DNA of 64,000 nt from Prochlorococcus sp. AG-347-I06 (GCA_003281605.1 QCBM01000002.1:1-64000), one strand, 5' to 3'. Shown: positions 25,436 to 33,157, numbered from the stretch's first letter. The notes: generated by a model not told the origin, from the letters alone. Translations and numbers: made by a program.

Positions 25436-26641
25436 TTGACAATTTCAAATCAATCACTACTTAAAAAAACTATTAATAAAATCATTTCTCCTTGGTATTT
25501 ACTTCCTTTAATTGATAGATGGTTATTAGGGCAAATAATACCTCCAATGATATTTGCAATTTCAGCTTTTACTGTAATTTCATTATCTGTTGGAGTAATG
25601 TTTGATCTTATAAGAAAAATAGTTGAATTTGGCTTGCCTTTATTTCTGGCTTTAAAAGTTCTTTTTTTTAGTTTGCCCAGTTTTTTAGTCTTATCATTCC
25701 CAATGGCAGTTTTACTTTCAACATTATTAGCCTATGGAAAATTATCAAGCAATTCTGAATTTTTAGCATTGAAATCTTTGGGTATAAAAACTTCAAGAAT
25801 CATTTCTCCAGCTATTGCTCTTTCAATATTTATGACAGGATTAACTTTTTACTTTAACGATAATTTGGTTCCTGCTAGTAATAAATTAGCTGAAACGACA
25901 TTAAGAGCAGGAATAGGAAGTTCTTTTAGCGCCGAACAAGGAAAAGATAATATTATGTTTTCAAGATATGGATCTAGAATAAGTGCATCAAATAAAAAAC
26001 CTACAAAAACAAATACTTTTCTTACTCATATATTTTATGCTTCATGGTATGAAAACAACATTATGGAGGGAGTTACAGTTTTAGATTTTTCCAGAGAAGA
26101 TTTTCAACAAATCTTAAAGGCAAAGAATGGAATATTTGACAAAAAAAGTTCTTCTTGGATATTTTCTGACGGGAATATTGTATCAATTGATCCAAGCGGA
26201 CAAACTACAAATATTCAATTTCAAGAATATACATATCCATTTGTTGAAGGTCCTATGGAGCTAGCAGAGGTGCCTAAAGATGCAAATGAAATGACTTTAA
26301 AGCAAGCTATACAAGCAGAAAAGATTTATGAAAAAACTGGAAATTTAAAGGAGGTAAGAAGAATTAAAGTCCGCATTCAAGAGAAATTCACTCTACCTTT
26401 TGCATGCTTGGTCTTTGGTTTAATAGGAAGCAGTCTGGGATCTAAATCTAATTTAAGATCTTCAAAAAGTCAGGGATTTGGGTTGAGTGTAATTCTTATA
26501 TTAATTTATTATGTAATGTCATTTTTATTTAGTTCATTCGGGGTAAAGGGTATTTTACCTCCAATTTTTGCTGCATGGTTACCTGTCGTAATTTCTCTTG
26601 GAGGTGGAATTTATTTATTAAGAAAATCAAGTTCTTTTTGA
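25436..26641 (+). CDS. LptF/LptG-family lipopolysaccharide export permease
   Basis: 401 residues with the six-helix YjgP/YjgQ permease layout. Helices lie near residues 31-55, 66-90 and 105-125, a periplasmic domain spans about 140-300, and three helices end the protein near 315-395. Family segments such as YLLPLIDRWLLGQIIPPMIF, FLALKSLGIKTSRI and RIQEKFTLPFACLVFGLIGS are visible. It should extract LPS from the inner membrane with an LptB ATPase, which is not in the window. The start codon is TTG. Confidence 0.88.
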   Translation: MTISNQSLLKKTINKIISPWYLLPLIDRWLLGQIIPPMIFAISAFTVISLSVGVMFDLIRKIVEFGLPLFLALKVLFFSLPSFLVLSFPMAVLLSTLLAYGKLSSNSEFLALKSLGIKTSRIISPAIALSIFMTGLTFYFNDNLVPASNKLAETTLRAGIGSSFSAEQGKDNIMFSRYGSRISASNKKPTKTNTFLTHIFYASWYENNIMEGVTVLDFSREDFQQILKAKNGIFDKKSSSWIFSDGNIVSIDPSGQTTNIQFQEYTYPFVEGPMELAEVPKDANEMTLKQAIQAEKIYEKTGNLKEVRRIKVRIQEKFTLPFACLVFGLIGSSLGSKSNLRSSKSQGFGLSVILILIYYVMSFLFSSFGVKGILPPIFAAWLPVVISLGGGIYLLRKSSSF

Positions 26642-26710
26642 TCCTTTAATCACATAAATCAATAATAAATAACAAAATTCTTTTGCAAATAATAAATTCT
26701 TAAATTTTTA

Positions 26711-27292
26711 TTACTCGTCTATCTTTTGATAACCATACCAATCAGGATAGTTGTTTTCTTCAATAATGTTGTGATCGGGAGTTAATTCTATTTCCCAAAT
26801 ACCTATCTTTCTTATTGGTTCACAATCATCGCAACTAATTAACATTTCTAAAGAAGCGAGATCATCTTTATGCTTTTTTTTACAACCAATAAGCCATTTA
26901 GATTTAGCTATATTCTTTGCCTCTAATTTACTTGAAGCTATAACTAATCCAAATTCATGTTTCTCCTGCATAGAAGATGGATTATATCCTCCAATATTGA
27001 CAAACCATAAATTTTTTTTGGGATTATTTTTTTTTACTAATTGCTTTTTTCCTTTTTTATTCCTTTCATTATTTATTAAATTAATCTTATGGCCATCTAT
27101 ATATTTTATTTTTTTATAGCTATCAATATGCAAACCTTTTGAAGATCCAAACCAATCCTTTCTTAAAGTATCGTATGTGTCTTCAATTTTAGATCCAACA
27201 ACCCATCTAACATCATGTAACTCAATATTAGCTTTTTCTGCTCTACCCCCAAGTACAACCAAATAAAGAAAATTATTTTTTAATTTATCCAC
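26711..27292 (-). CDS. DUF1543 domain-containing protein
   Basis: 193 residues. DUF1543 units with LYLVVLGGRAEKANIELHDV and VVGSKIEDTYDTLRKDWFG are in the N-terminal half. A second, related unit LWFVNIGGYNPSSMQEKHEF with KWLIGCKKKHKDDL follows, so this is an internal tandem duplication of the domain. Function unknown. Confidence 0.78.
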   Translation of the reverse strand: MDKLKNNFLYLVVLGGRAEKANIELHDVRWVVGSKIEDTYDTLRKDWFGSSKGLHIDSYKKIKYIDGHKINLINNERNKKGKKQLVKKNNPKKNLWFVNIGGYNPSSMQEKHEFGLVIASSKLEAKNIAKSKWLIGCKKKHKDDLASLEMLISCDDCEPIRKIGIWEIELTPDHNIIEENNYPDWYGYQKIDE

Positions 27293-27365
27293 TTTTAATA
27301 AATCAGATTAATTTAAATTATAAAAATCTACCCTATAGATAATTTCAAATAATTCAGAGATTCTG

Positions 27366-27509
27366 TTAATTAAACCAACCTTTCTTCTTTTCTTTAACTT
27401 TTGGTGAAGTCTGAATCTTAGGCTCTTCGTCTACTCTACCTTTAATAATCATTAAGGGAACAATTGCCCATAGTGCTAAAAATAATATCCAGAAAAGGTA
27501 AATGTTCAT
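27366..27509 (-). CDS. Micro-membrane protein (47 aa)
   Basis: 47 residues. The helix NIYLFWILFLALWAIVPLMI is followed by a charged tail with proline (KGRVDEEPKIQTSPKVKEKK). The aromatic-rich helix and charged tail support a real gene. It lies upstream of the DUF1543 gene on the same strand. Confidence 0.45.
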   Translation of the reverse strand: MNIYLFWILFLALWAIVPLMIIKGRVDEEPKIQTSPKVKEKKKGWFN

Positions 27510-27628
27510 ACTAATAAAAATTAATAGAATAATACTAAAATTAATTTAATATGATTCGTGAGTTTCTTTTTAAAGTTCTAATTTAGATGTATAATCTTTA
27601 AATTTTTTTTAAATTAAAGCCAACTAAA

Positions 27629-27796
27629 ATGCTTGATAAATTAAGTATTAATATTGATACATTGAGAATTAAAAAAATTAGAAATGAGAAATTTTTATTT
27701 ACCAATACAAAATATTTACACTCAACAAAACCACTGCTTTGCTTCAGTATGTGTAGAGTGCATTTTTATAATGACACTTTAAAAATTTTTTCGTGA
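27629..27796 (+). CDS. Possible small protein (55 aa)
   Basis: ATG-started ORF, hydrophilic, with a cysteine-rich C-terminal third (KPLLCFSMCRVHFYNDTL). No family is recognised, the ribosome binding site is poor, and the ORF is less convincing than its downstream neighbour. Confidence 0.3.
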   Translation: MLDKLSINIDTLRIKKIRNEKFLFTNTKYLHSTKPLLCFSMCRVHFYNDTLKIFS

Positions 27797-27852
27797 ATAT
27801 TTTCAATCAATGTTTTTTTTATCTAAAGTCTATTTAGCGAAGATAAAAATGT

Positions 27853-28008
27853 TTGAAAAAATGTGATTCATGTCATAAGTCAGATAAAATTCATTACAGA
27901 GTTAAATCCATAATTCATAAAGACTGGATTTTTTGCTGTAAAGAATGTTGGAATTTAATTTCGAAACATAATAATTATTCCTACGGTGGCACAAGAAAGT
28001 CCAAGTAA
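27853..28008 (+). CDS. Small zinc-ribbon protein (51 aa)
   Basis: TTG start. The product begins KKCDSCHKSDKIHYRVKSII, with a CxxC knuckle, followed by KDWIFCCKECWNLI with CCxxC. Together they form a classic four-cysteine zinc ribbon, ending NNYSYGGTRKSK. The sequence is compact and protein-like. It may bind RNA or DNA; nothing here shows which. Confidence 0.65.
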   Translation: MKKCDSCHKSDKIHYRVKSIIHKDWIFCCKECWNLISKHNNYSYGGTRKSK

Positions 28009-28082
28009 TTACTTTTCTCGCAAACTAATATACAAAAAAAAATCAATTAAACCAATTATTTTAGAAAAAGGATTTTAATTTT

Positions 28083-28559
28083 CTAAAAAAAATCGTTAAT
28101 TTCTTTTTTTATAGATTTATAATCTAAATTAATTCCTTTTATAAATTCATCTACTTCTTTTTTAGTATTCTTATATTCATTTATTTTCTGTTTGGTTTTT
28201 TCATAGAAAATCGATTCAAATTTTCCTGGACTTACCGCCTCTATCCAATATCCTGCTAAACAATAAATTTGGTTTGGAATAAAATTAATAATAAATAATT
28301 TTTGGGAATTTTTATATTGATCAATTATCTTATTAGCTAAAGTGCCTTTAGTTTTTTTAGTACCAAATAGAGCAATATCTTTTGCTAAAGGCCTAAAATT
28401 CTTAGATAGATTATTATTTTTTTCTACTGTATTTCTAGAAATTATTTTTTCTAAAGAATAACAATAATCCAAAAAATTAGTATTTTCTTTTTTTGAGGGA
28501 TATATAGTTATGAGGGAACCACAAATTAAAAAAGAAGTGAAAAGAAATTTTTTAAACAT
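28083..28559 (-). CDS. Hypothetical secreted or membrane-anchored protein (158 aa)
   Basis: An N-terminal hydrophobic segment (KKFLFTSFLICGSLITIY) could be a signal peptide or anchor. The rest is lysine- and asparagine-rich and helical, with three cysteines (DYCYSLEKII, NQIYCLAGYW). No known domain is recognised. Confidence 0.5.
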   Translation of the reverse strand: MFKKFLFTSFLICGSLITIYPSKKENTNFLDYCYSLEKIISRNTVEKNNNLSKNFRPLAKDIALFGTKKTKGTLANKIIDQYKNSQKLFIINFIPNQIYCLAGYWIEAVSPGKFESIFYEKTKQKINEYKNTKKEVDEFIKGINLDYKSIKKEINDFF

Positions 28560-28755
28560 TTATTTTAATTAGATTTATTATTTCATAAATATAAAAAAAC
28601 AATTCATAAATTACTATTAAATATTTTAATAAGATTCACATTAATTAAAAAGCTTTCTATTAATTTAGCTAAACCTCTTTGAGAAAAATTTAAAATTATT
28701 TCAGACTAATTAAGTATTTATCAAACGCATAAAACTTTTTTCTTATAATAAGATT

Positions 28756-29136
28756 ATGAAAAATTCTTTTTTGAAAAACAAGAGGATAAAATCTTTTCTA
28801 GATTTTTTTTCAAGAGTATCAATTTCAGCAATATTTATCTCAGCTATACCCGGCAAAATAAATAATTTTGAAAGAACAGCTGAATATATTTCTACAAAAG
28901 GAATTCCTGAACCAATTTCATCTATTCTTCTGGTGGGAGCTATTGTATGCCTTATCTTGGGTTCTGGATTTTTCATATTTGGTGAAAAGCAAAAAATCGG
29001 TTCAGTCTTTTTGTTACTATTTCTTATTCCAACAACAATAATTTTTCATGTATTTCCTTTCGATCAAAGAGCAGTATTTATTAATCTCGGATTGATAGGT
29101 GGATTAATTATTTCTGGAATAAGGGAACCAAAATAA
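28756..29136 (+). CDS. DoxX family membrane protein (short)
   Basis: 126 residues, four helices. The family opening FLDFFSRVSISAIFISAIPG with KINNFERTAEYISTKGIPEP follows the DoxX pattern in which a conserved lysine and glycines sit after helix 1. It is a distant paralogue of the 2200 gene without the acidic tail. Confidence 0.78.
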   Translation: MKNSFLKNKRIKSFLDFFSRVSISAIFISAIPGKINNFERTAEYISTKGIPEPISSILLVGAIVCLILGSGFFIFGEKQKIGSVFLLLFLIPTTIIFHVFPFDQRAVFINLGLIGGLIISGIREPK

Positions 29137-29155
29137 AAAACTTAATTAAAATATC

Positions 29156-29359
29156 CTAAATATTTTTTTTTCCTTCTCTTAATTCTGGAAAGCAATTCGC
29201 AATATGAATTAATTCATAAATCTCTTTGCTATCGTATTTTTTATTAGGAATTCCACTCCCCACCTCTATACCTCTCTCTTTCATTTTCTTTAATATCAAT
29301 TCTTGTCTTTGCATACTTGACATAGACTTAAATCTTTTAGTTCGTTCTTCTTTATTCAC
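29156..29359 (-). CDS. Small conserved hypothetical protein (67 aa)
   Basis: A charged helical start (NKEERTKRFKSMSSMQRQEL) is followed by KERGIEVGSGIPNKKYDSKE and IHIANCFPELREGKK. The mixture of glycines and prolines at mid-length makes a folded protein likely. No family is recognised. Confidence 0.5.
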   Translation of the reverse strand: MNKEERTKRFKSMSSMQRQELILKKMKERGIEVGSGIPNKKYDSKEIYELIHIANCFPELREGKKNI

Positions 29360-29402
29360 TAGATTTTAATTTAGTAAAACTTTATTATTAATGTTATATC
29401 AA

Positions 29403-29525
29403 TTAACGATTCATTAAATAAGTAATAAAACCAGTAAATGTAAGTAATTTAAATCCAATAAAAAAAGGCAAATATTTTTTTACTTTTTTGCCAACTGGCA
29501 ATAATTTATTTAATGAATTGATCAT
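29403..29525 (-). CDS. Micro-membrane protein (40 aa)
   Basis: 40 residues. A basic N-terminus (INSLNKLLPVGKKVKKYLPF) and one helix (FFIGFKLLTFTGFITYLM) end NR. Upstream of the 29156 gene on the same strand, 43 bases away. Confidence 0.4.
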   Translation of the reverse strand: MINSLNKLLPVGKKVKKYLPFFIGFKLLTFTGFITYLMNR

Positions 29526-29646
29526 GATTTACATTAAAAGTCTAATTATTTCAAACATCCTAACGAATTTTTTTTAGAATCAATCAATTTCGATTTGTAC
29601 ATTTTAAACAGTAGATCTAAACTAGAAGGATTACGTCCTTTTTTTT

Positions 29647-30033
29647 ATGAATGATAAAGAAACAATAATTTCATTATTAAATGAGTTTGCTAATCCAAAA
29701 AAAATGGCCTCATTTTTTGTTAATAATGCGACTCCAGATTTCTTATTTATAAGACCCACTGGGAATCCTATAGATGCAAAAGGGTTCGAACAAATGATTA
29801 CTGATGATATAGTTCAAAAAAAGGCAGAAATAACCAAAATTCACCGATTCGAATTTTTAAGCGAAACTATAGTAATGTGCATTTTTACGCTAGGTTCAAA
29901 ATTTACTTATAAAGGGACACCTAATGATGACTTACCAACAGTTACGTCAATTTTTAAAAAAGTAAATAATGTTTGGAAAATTCACTGGATGCAAAGATCT
30001 ACAGGAAATTCGGATTTATCTTTATGGGACTAG
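29647..30033 (+). CDS. DUF3804 / NTF2-like small protein
   Basis: 128 residues. The fold pattern is that of SnoaL/NTF2-like proteins (LLNEFANPKKMASFFVNNAT, TPDFLFIRPTGNPIDAKGFE, KKVNNVWKIHWMQRSTG). The detailed match is to the cyanobacterial DUF3804 family. The ligand is unknown. It overlaps the following micro-ORF by 10 bases. Confidence 0.72.
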   Translation: MNDKETIISLLNEFANPKKMASFFVNNATPDFLFIRPTGNPIDAKGFEQMITDDIVQKKAEITKIHRFEFLSETIVMCIFTLGSKFTYKGTPNDDLPTVTSIFKKVNNVWKIHWMQRSTGNSDLSLWD

Positions 30034-30113
30034 CAAAGTTAATAGCTATTTTTATTGTGCTAATAATTTTAGGTAGTTCTTTTATTAGTGTAATCTTTTA
30101 TTTTATAAAATAA
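30024..30113 (+). CDS. Micro-membrane protein (29 aa) overlapping the DUF3804 gene
   Basis: ATG inside the last codons of the preceding gene. It encodes a 29-residue hydrophobic peptide (GLAKLIAIFIVLIILGSSFI then SVIFYFIK). The overlap suggests translational coupling. Function unknown. Confidence 0.4.
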   Translation: MGLAKLIAIFIVLIILGSSFISVIFYFIK

Positions 30114-30511
30114 AAATATCAAATAAAGAATACCCAGTAAATATTTCTTTTTTAAGAAAACAATTTCTTGTTTTTTTGATAATTAGCTTGTTTTCAGGTA
30201 AAAATAAAAACTTTAGACAGACTAACTCCTATATCTAAAGCTAATAAAGCAATTAGTAACTTACTCATTTTTTGGAACTCTCAACTATTTTTTTGTAAAG
30301 TTCTTCAGAAATAGGTTTCATAAACTTTTAAAAATCTAATTACAAATTAGTTATTTTACAATTAATTTCTCGTTACTAAATATACGAATATATGAATTTT
30401 TAAATAGGCAAAAAATATCTTCATAATAAGTTTTTCTTATAACGTATTAATAAATACTTAATTCAAATACTTTAATAAATTTCTAGACTTTTTTAAAATA
30501 AATTAGGAATA

Positions 30512-30613
30512 TTATTTCAAGTAAATAGATCCTCGATAAGTAAGCTTTATCAACTTTTCTTCTTGTTTTCTACAATATACGAATGACTTTCCATTGAAAT
30601 ACATGTTTACCAT
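30512..30613 (-). CDS. DUF4278 micro-protein (33 aa)
   Basis: 33 residues. It begins VNMYFNGKSFVYCRKQEEKL and ends with the DUF4278 hallmark KLTYRGSIYLK (the LTYRGxxY motif of cyanobacterial micro-proteins). An AGGAG lies 9-13 bases upstream of the ATG. An unusually structured leader and a canonical promoter precede it, suggesting regulated expression. Function of the family is unknown. Confidence 0.7.
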   Translation of the reverse strand: MVNMYFNGKSFVYCRKQEEKLIKLTYRGSIYLK

Positions 30614-30711
30614 GATGCAGCTCCTAAACTTGCTCAAGTCCCCGTCCTATGGCTTGAGTCGTACTGCGGTCTATCAGATGGTAGATCGGACGATTTTGTA
30701 GTATTCACTAC
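30614..30711 (-). promoter_or_regulatory. Structured 5' leader of the DUF4278 gene
   Basis: Read on the minus strand from the predicted transcription start. A perfect hairpin TTGTAGTGAATACTACAA comes first, then CGTCC. A second weak hairpin is followed by CTCAAG and CTTGAG, which enclose a loop containing GGACG. The loop GGACG is complementary to the upstream CGTCC, so a pseudoknot or alternative pairing is possible. It ends at the AGGAG ribosome site. It does not match the glutamine or downstream-peptide riboswitch consensus I know. Confidence 0.5.
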
Positions 30712-30717
30712 AATCTA

Positions 30718-30746
30718 TTTATAAAGTATTTATACTTAGTTGTCAA
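30718..30746 (-). promoter_or_regulatory. Canonical sigma-70 promoter for the DUF4278 leader
   Basis: On the minus strand TTGACA (30741-30746) is followed after exactly 17 bases by TATAAA (30718-30723). This is an almost perfect sigma-70 promoter, rare in this AT-rich genome where most -35 boxes are poor. Transcription would start near 30711, leaving a leader of about 98 bases. Confidence 0.75.
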
Positions 30747-30749
30747 CAA

Positions 30750-30896
30750 TTAATAGAAACTAAACTTCAATTTAAAATTAGATTCTGCTCTCACAAACTC
30801 CCTAAAAAGAATATAGAACATATAACTACGAGTAACTCCTATAAAAACTGAAACAAATGCTAGAACAACACAAATAGGGCAATGTGGGAATCCCAT
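30750..30896 (-). CDS. Small membrane protein with CPIC motif (48 aa)
   Basis: The ATG overlaps the stop of the upstream 30896 gene (TAATG), so the pair is translationally coupled. The product begins GFPHCPICVVLAFVSVFIGV, with a CPxC knuckle at the start of the helix, and ends with a basic, aromatic tail (VRAESNFKLKFSFY). Its 3' end touches the promoter of the DUF4278 gene. Function unknown. Confidence 0.5.
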   Translation of the reverse strand: MGFPHCPICVVLAFVSVFIGVTRSYMFYILFREFVRAESNFKLKFSFY

Positions 30897-31069
30897 TATT
30901 TATTTTCTAATATAAACTTTAATTCAGCTTCTGCATTGAGAATATCAATTCTTCTCTTAAGTAGTTTAAAAAATTTAGTTATTTTTTTCAAAATTAAGCC
31001 TTCTTTAGTCATCAACAATAATATTATTCCAATAATTAATATATCAATGAGCAAAAATACTGAATCCAT
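30896..31069 (-). CDS. Small single-pass membrane protein (57 aa)
   Basis: 57 residues: helix DSVFLLIDILIIGIILLLMT, then an amphipathic charged tail KLLKRRIDILNAEAELKFIL ending ENK. It is the first gene of a two-gene unit with 30750. A plus-strand open frame over the same DNA is considered a shadow because this strand gives the better membrane-protein pattern and the coupled start. Confidence 0.55.
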   Translation of the reverse strand: MDSVFLLIDILIIGIILLLMTKEGLILKKITKFFKLLKRRIDILNAEAELKFILENK

Positions 31070-31407
31070 TGATATGACAAAAATTTTGTAGCAAAATCAT
31101 ACAATAACAACTTAAGCTCAGATAATCTTAATGAGTTGACTAATATTGCCTTATTCAGAATCGAATATAATCATTGGTGATCTAATCAACTTCAAGTGCG
31201 ATTTTTCTTTTGCTAAAAAATAGATTGAGCTAAATTCCAGTGCTCCACAATGATTTAATCAGCTGCCTAAACCTGAGAGTGGAATTTTTTAATTCATAAT
31301 ATGCAACTATGCTTTATGAGGTAAATATCTTGATTGCTTAATAAATTTATTTTGTATATTGTTATTACAAAAATGATGAGTTTATTTAAATTAGTTACTA
31401 AATCCCT
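31070..31407. other. 338-base stretch without a recognised gene
   Basis: AT-rich. It should carry the promoter of the minus-strand pair at 30750-31069. A 16-codon ORF starting at 31374 is too short to support. No tRNA or strong terminator is seen. Confidence 0.3.
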
Positions 31408-31527
31408 GTGGAGAAAGCTTTAGTTAATTTCTTTTATTGGTTACTGATAAGATCAGCCGAATCTCATTATGGAGAATCATTTGTATCTGTAGAAGTTCCA
31501 TCTAATTCAATCAAAAGTTTTTCTTGA
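31408..31527 (+). CDS. Micro-protein with SAESHYGES motif (39 aa)
   Basis: GTG start. The product EKALVNFFYWLLIRSAESHY continues GESFVSVEVPSN. It is clearly related to the 41162 product (EKSFLNFIYWILLKSAESYY then GESMKTEIP) over about 30 residues. The pattern is an amphipathic aromatic helix followed by SAExxYGES. Function unknown. Confidence 0.5.
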   Translation: MEKALVNFFYWLLIRSAESHYGESFVSVEVPSNSIKSFS

Positions 31528-31672
31528 TTTTAGAAATTTTTTAATACTCAAATTAATAGCTTTCTGGAAATTGCATAACTAATTTTAGTTATGTTGGTTA
31601 ATTATCTCTATTGCAAATAAAGATAAGATTGTTATTCTTGCACTTAAAGAAGAAACTTAATTTCTTAAACTG

Positions 31673-31882
31673 ATGCAATTTGATCATTTAAATTTCAATG
31701 AAGATGATGGCCTCATGTCAATAGAAGATTTAAGGGCTTTACGTCTTCGAAAAAAGAAAATTGAGAGTGATAAGAAAGCTAGACAGTATATCCTGGATAT
31801 AAATCAAAGATATAGAAAAATGAGTACCCGCAAAAGTAACAACTTTTTAAGGAATATGAACCCTTTTAAAAAGGCCGCATAA
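31673..31882 (+). CDS. Small basic hypothetical protein (69 aa)
   Basis: An acidic start (QFDHLNFNEDDGLMSIEDLR) is followed by a very basic helical part (LRLRKKKIESDKKARQYI) and the tail NNFLRNMNPFKKAA. Such charge segregation is typical of small nucleic-acid or ribosome-associated proteins, but no family is recognised. A GC-richer hairpin follows at 31969. Confidence 0.55.
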   Translation: MQFDHLNFNEDDGLMSIEDLRALRLRKKKIESDKKARQYILDINQRYRKMSTRKSNNFLRNMNPFKKAA

Positions 31883-31968
31883 ATTGTTAATCTTGATTTT
31901 GTTAATTTGTTCAAATTTGCAATTTTCAGAGTAAGATTTTAATGGTGTTTCTTTGGAAGAGTTTCACC

Positions 31969-31996
31969 AAGAGGGGTCAATTTTTGGCCCCTTCTT
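31969..31996 (+). terminator. Probable terminator hairpin
   Basis: Stem AAGAGGGG with CCCCTTCTT, loop about 10 bases, followed by a short T-rich sequence. It lies 87 bases after the stop of the 31673 gene. The T-tract is weak, so its efficiency is uncertain. The rest of the 325-base gap to 32207 has no supported gene. Confidence 0.5.
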
Positions 31997-32207
31997 TGCG
32001 GAGATATTTTTTAAGTTGAAAATCTTTTTAAAATTAAAGTAATACTTTCCGAGAAGGCGAAAGTGATTTAAATCTTTTGTTTAAATTTTTTTTTACTACT
32101 TAATGAAAACTCAATATCTTCAACTAAATCCTCTTATTAAAAAACAAAAGTTTTAGCTTATGGACCACTTCCCATAATTTATTGAATTTTTTCATTTGCT
32201 ATTTTTA

Positions 32208-32411
32208 ATGGCTTCTCCTACAAGTTGGGAATTCTGCAAGGAAGTTGAAACAAAGATTCTATGGGTCAATATTTGTACCGAAAATTTAGAAGGAGCAGCT
32301 ATTTCGATCAATAAATGGTGGAAGACAAGATATCCAGTATACAAAATCAGAATAGTTTCTAAAAAAGAATTTGACCTAGTAAAAATGCAAGCTGAGAAAA
32401 AGGAGCAATAA
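32208..32411 (+). CDS. Repeated island protein A1 (67 aa)
   Basis: From ATG at 32208 the product starts ASPTSWEFCKEVETKILWVN. It is a close paralogue of the 43756 product, sharing ILWV-ICT, AAISINKW-KTRYP and the tail KIRIVSKKEF. Same length, no gaps until the C-terminal tail. The fold is soluble alpha/beta-like and the function is unknown. It is the first gene of a two-gene module duplicated in the window. Confidence 0.7.
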   Translation: MASPTSWEFCKEVETKILWVNICTENLEGAAISINKWWKTRYPVYKIRIVSKKEFDLVKMQAEKKEQ

Positions 32412-32487
32412 AATTATTCTTTGGTAAATATTGATGCTGAATATTTAAATTTTGTAGCTATTATTAGATCAATAAATTAAAGAACAA

Positions 32488-32643
32488 ATGAACTCTGCAT
32501 TCTCAAAAGTCTCAAATTTGAAAGTTAACAGGGCTTCTAAAATAGCTATTACTCTCGCATCATCAACTTTCTTTTTGTATGCCTTGGGTCGTGCACCAAT
32601 TTTTAAAAATATTCTTGCAGGTGCCTTCTCTTGCTCTGGCTAA
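32488..32643 (+). CDS. Repeated island protein A2 (51 aa)
   Basis: 51 residues that differ from the 44036 product at only two positions (S/T at residue 6 and R/Q near 35). A basic start (KVSNLKVNRASKIAITLASS) precedes a helix TFFLYALGRAPIFKNILAG and the end AFSCSG. It lies 76 bases after A1, exactly as in the other module copy. Confidence 0.75.
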   Translation: MNSAFSKVSNLKVNRASKIAITLASSTFFLYALGRAPIFKNILAGAFSCSG

Positions 32644-32690
32644 ATAAAATAATGTTTTTTTAGAGAAGCTAAAAATCTAAAATAGACTGT

Positions 32691-32708
32691 GATTGACATT
32701 CGATCTAA
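32691..32708 (+). repeat. GATTGACA-type dyad element, copy 1
   Basis: GATTGACATTCGATCTAA, 47 bases after the stop of A2. It is one of four copies (others at 42457, 43640 and 44239) with the core TTGACAGTCRATCTAA, a dyad GATTGAC-A-GTCAATC in its most symmetric form. Each copy follows a plus-strand small gene, and three of the four are followed by terminators. Confidence 0.6.
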
Positions 32709-32712
32709 ACTT

Positions 32713-32735
32713 AGAGGGATAAACCCCTCTTTTTT
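32713..32735 (+). terminator. Terminator after module copy A
   Basis: AGAGGG-ATAAAC-CCCTCT stem-loop followed by a run of T residues, immediately after the dyad element. A near-identical terminator ends module copy B at 44260. Confidence 0.85.
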
Positions 32736-32736
32736 A

Positions 32737-32796
32737 ATGTTTAATAGATTTATTGCTGAAAAGATAATGACTCTTCTTATTTCTCTTTTCAGCTGA
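32737..32796 (+). pseudogene. Truncated remnant of the 44284-type gene
   Basis: The frame starting at the ATG right after the terminator reads FNRFIAEKIMTLLISLFS and stops. MTLLISLFS-stop corresponds to the start of the 44284 product (MNTLIISTFSC), at the same place after the terminator. TGA occurs where the intact copy has the TGT cysteine codon, and downstream similarity is lost. So the third gene of the module has decayed here. The homology rests on about ten codons plus position. Confidence 0.45.
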
Positions 32797-32912
32797 TGAA
32801 TATTTCCCCGCACCTATTAATTGATGCTGTGATACTAAGCGCTGCCCTTACGATAACTTTGGTATTAAGAGCAAAAGGTAATGCTGCTAGAAAAGAAAAA
32901 GAAAATAAATGA
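32796..32912 (+). CDS. Micro-membrane protein, first of an overlapping three-gene run (38 aa)
   Basis: 38 residues: helix NISPHLLIDAVILSAALTIT and a basic tail LVLRAKGNAARKEKENK. The stop codon overlaps the next start by 4 bases (ATGA), and the next pair overlap the same way, so all three must be co-translated. Function unknown. Confidence 0.55.
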   Translation: MNISPHLLIDAVILSAALTITLVLRAKGNAARKEKENK

Positions 32913-33049
32913 TTACTAAAGAAGAAGAAAAAGAATTTAAAAAACCTAAATTATATAGATTTTGGAACTTTCTTATTTATGGAAGTTCGATAGCTATTGG
33001 AGTTTTCTTAGTTTATTTATATTCTGCTTATGTCTTTATAAATAAATGA
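32909..33049 (+). CDS. Micro-membrane protein, second of the run (46 aa)
   Basis: A lysine- and glutamate-rich N-terminus (ITKEEEKEFKKPKLYRFW) precedes a helix NFLIYGSSIAIGVFLVYLYS. It ends AYVFINK. The size and topology resemble accessory subunits of respiratory or photosynthetic complexes, though no match is recognised. Coupled on both sides by 4-base overlaps. Confidence 0.55.
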   Translation: MITKEEEKEFKKPKLYRFWNFLIYGSSIAIGVFLVYLYSAYVFINK

Positions 33050-33141
33050 CTTACATGTACGGCATAGCGATTACTTATGGGGTTGTAAGTCTTTTATTGC
33101 TTGGCGGGTTTGCATACTTTACTTTTAAAATGAAACGCTAA
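33046..33141 (+). CDS. Micro-membrane protein, third of the run (31 aa)
   Basis: 31 residues: TYMYGIAITYGVVSLLLLGG then FAYFTFKMKR, a single glycine-containing helix with a basic end. Coupled to the preceding gene by an ATGA overlap. Function unknown. Confidence 0.5.
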   Translation: MTYMYGIAITYGVVSLLLLGGFAYFTFKMKR

Positions 33142-33157
33142 TTTTTATATCTTCTCC

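Noticed and set aside
30194-30321. Two minus-strand overlapping tiny ORFs (18 and 24 codons) joined by ATGA
   Set aside because: They are too short, with no ribosome site and no protein-like pattern beyond one hydrophobic stretch; not enough to list as genes.
30614-30711. Glutamine (glnA/downstream-peptide) riboswitch
   Set aside because: The conserved GGACGGAAGUAGG and GAAGGAACG segments are missing, although GGACG occurs; kept only as an unidentified structured leader.
30882-31091. Plus-strand 69-residue ORF
   Set aside because: The opposite strand gives a coupled pair of membrane micro-genes with better starts; the plus frame looks like a shadow.
32691-32735. Dyad element as an ordinary promoter (TTGACA as -35)
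   Set aside because: The spacing to any -10-like box differs between copies and the terminator lies where the -10 would be.
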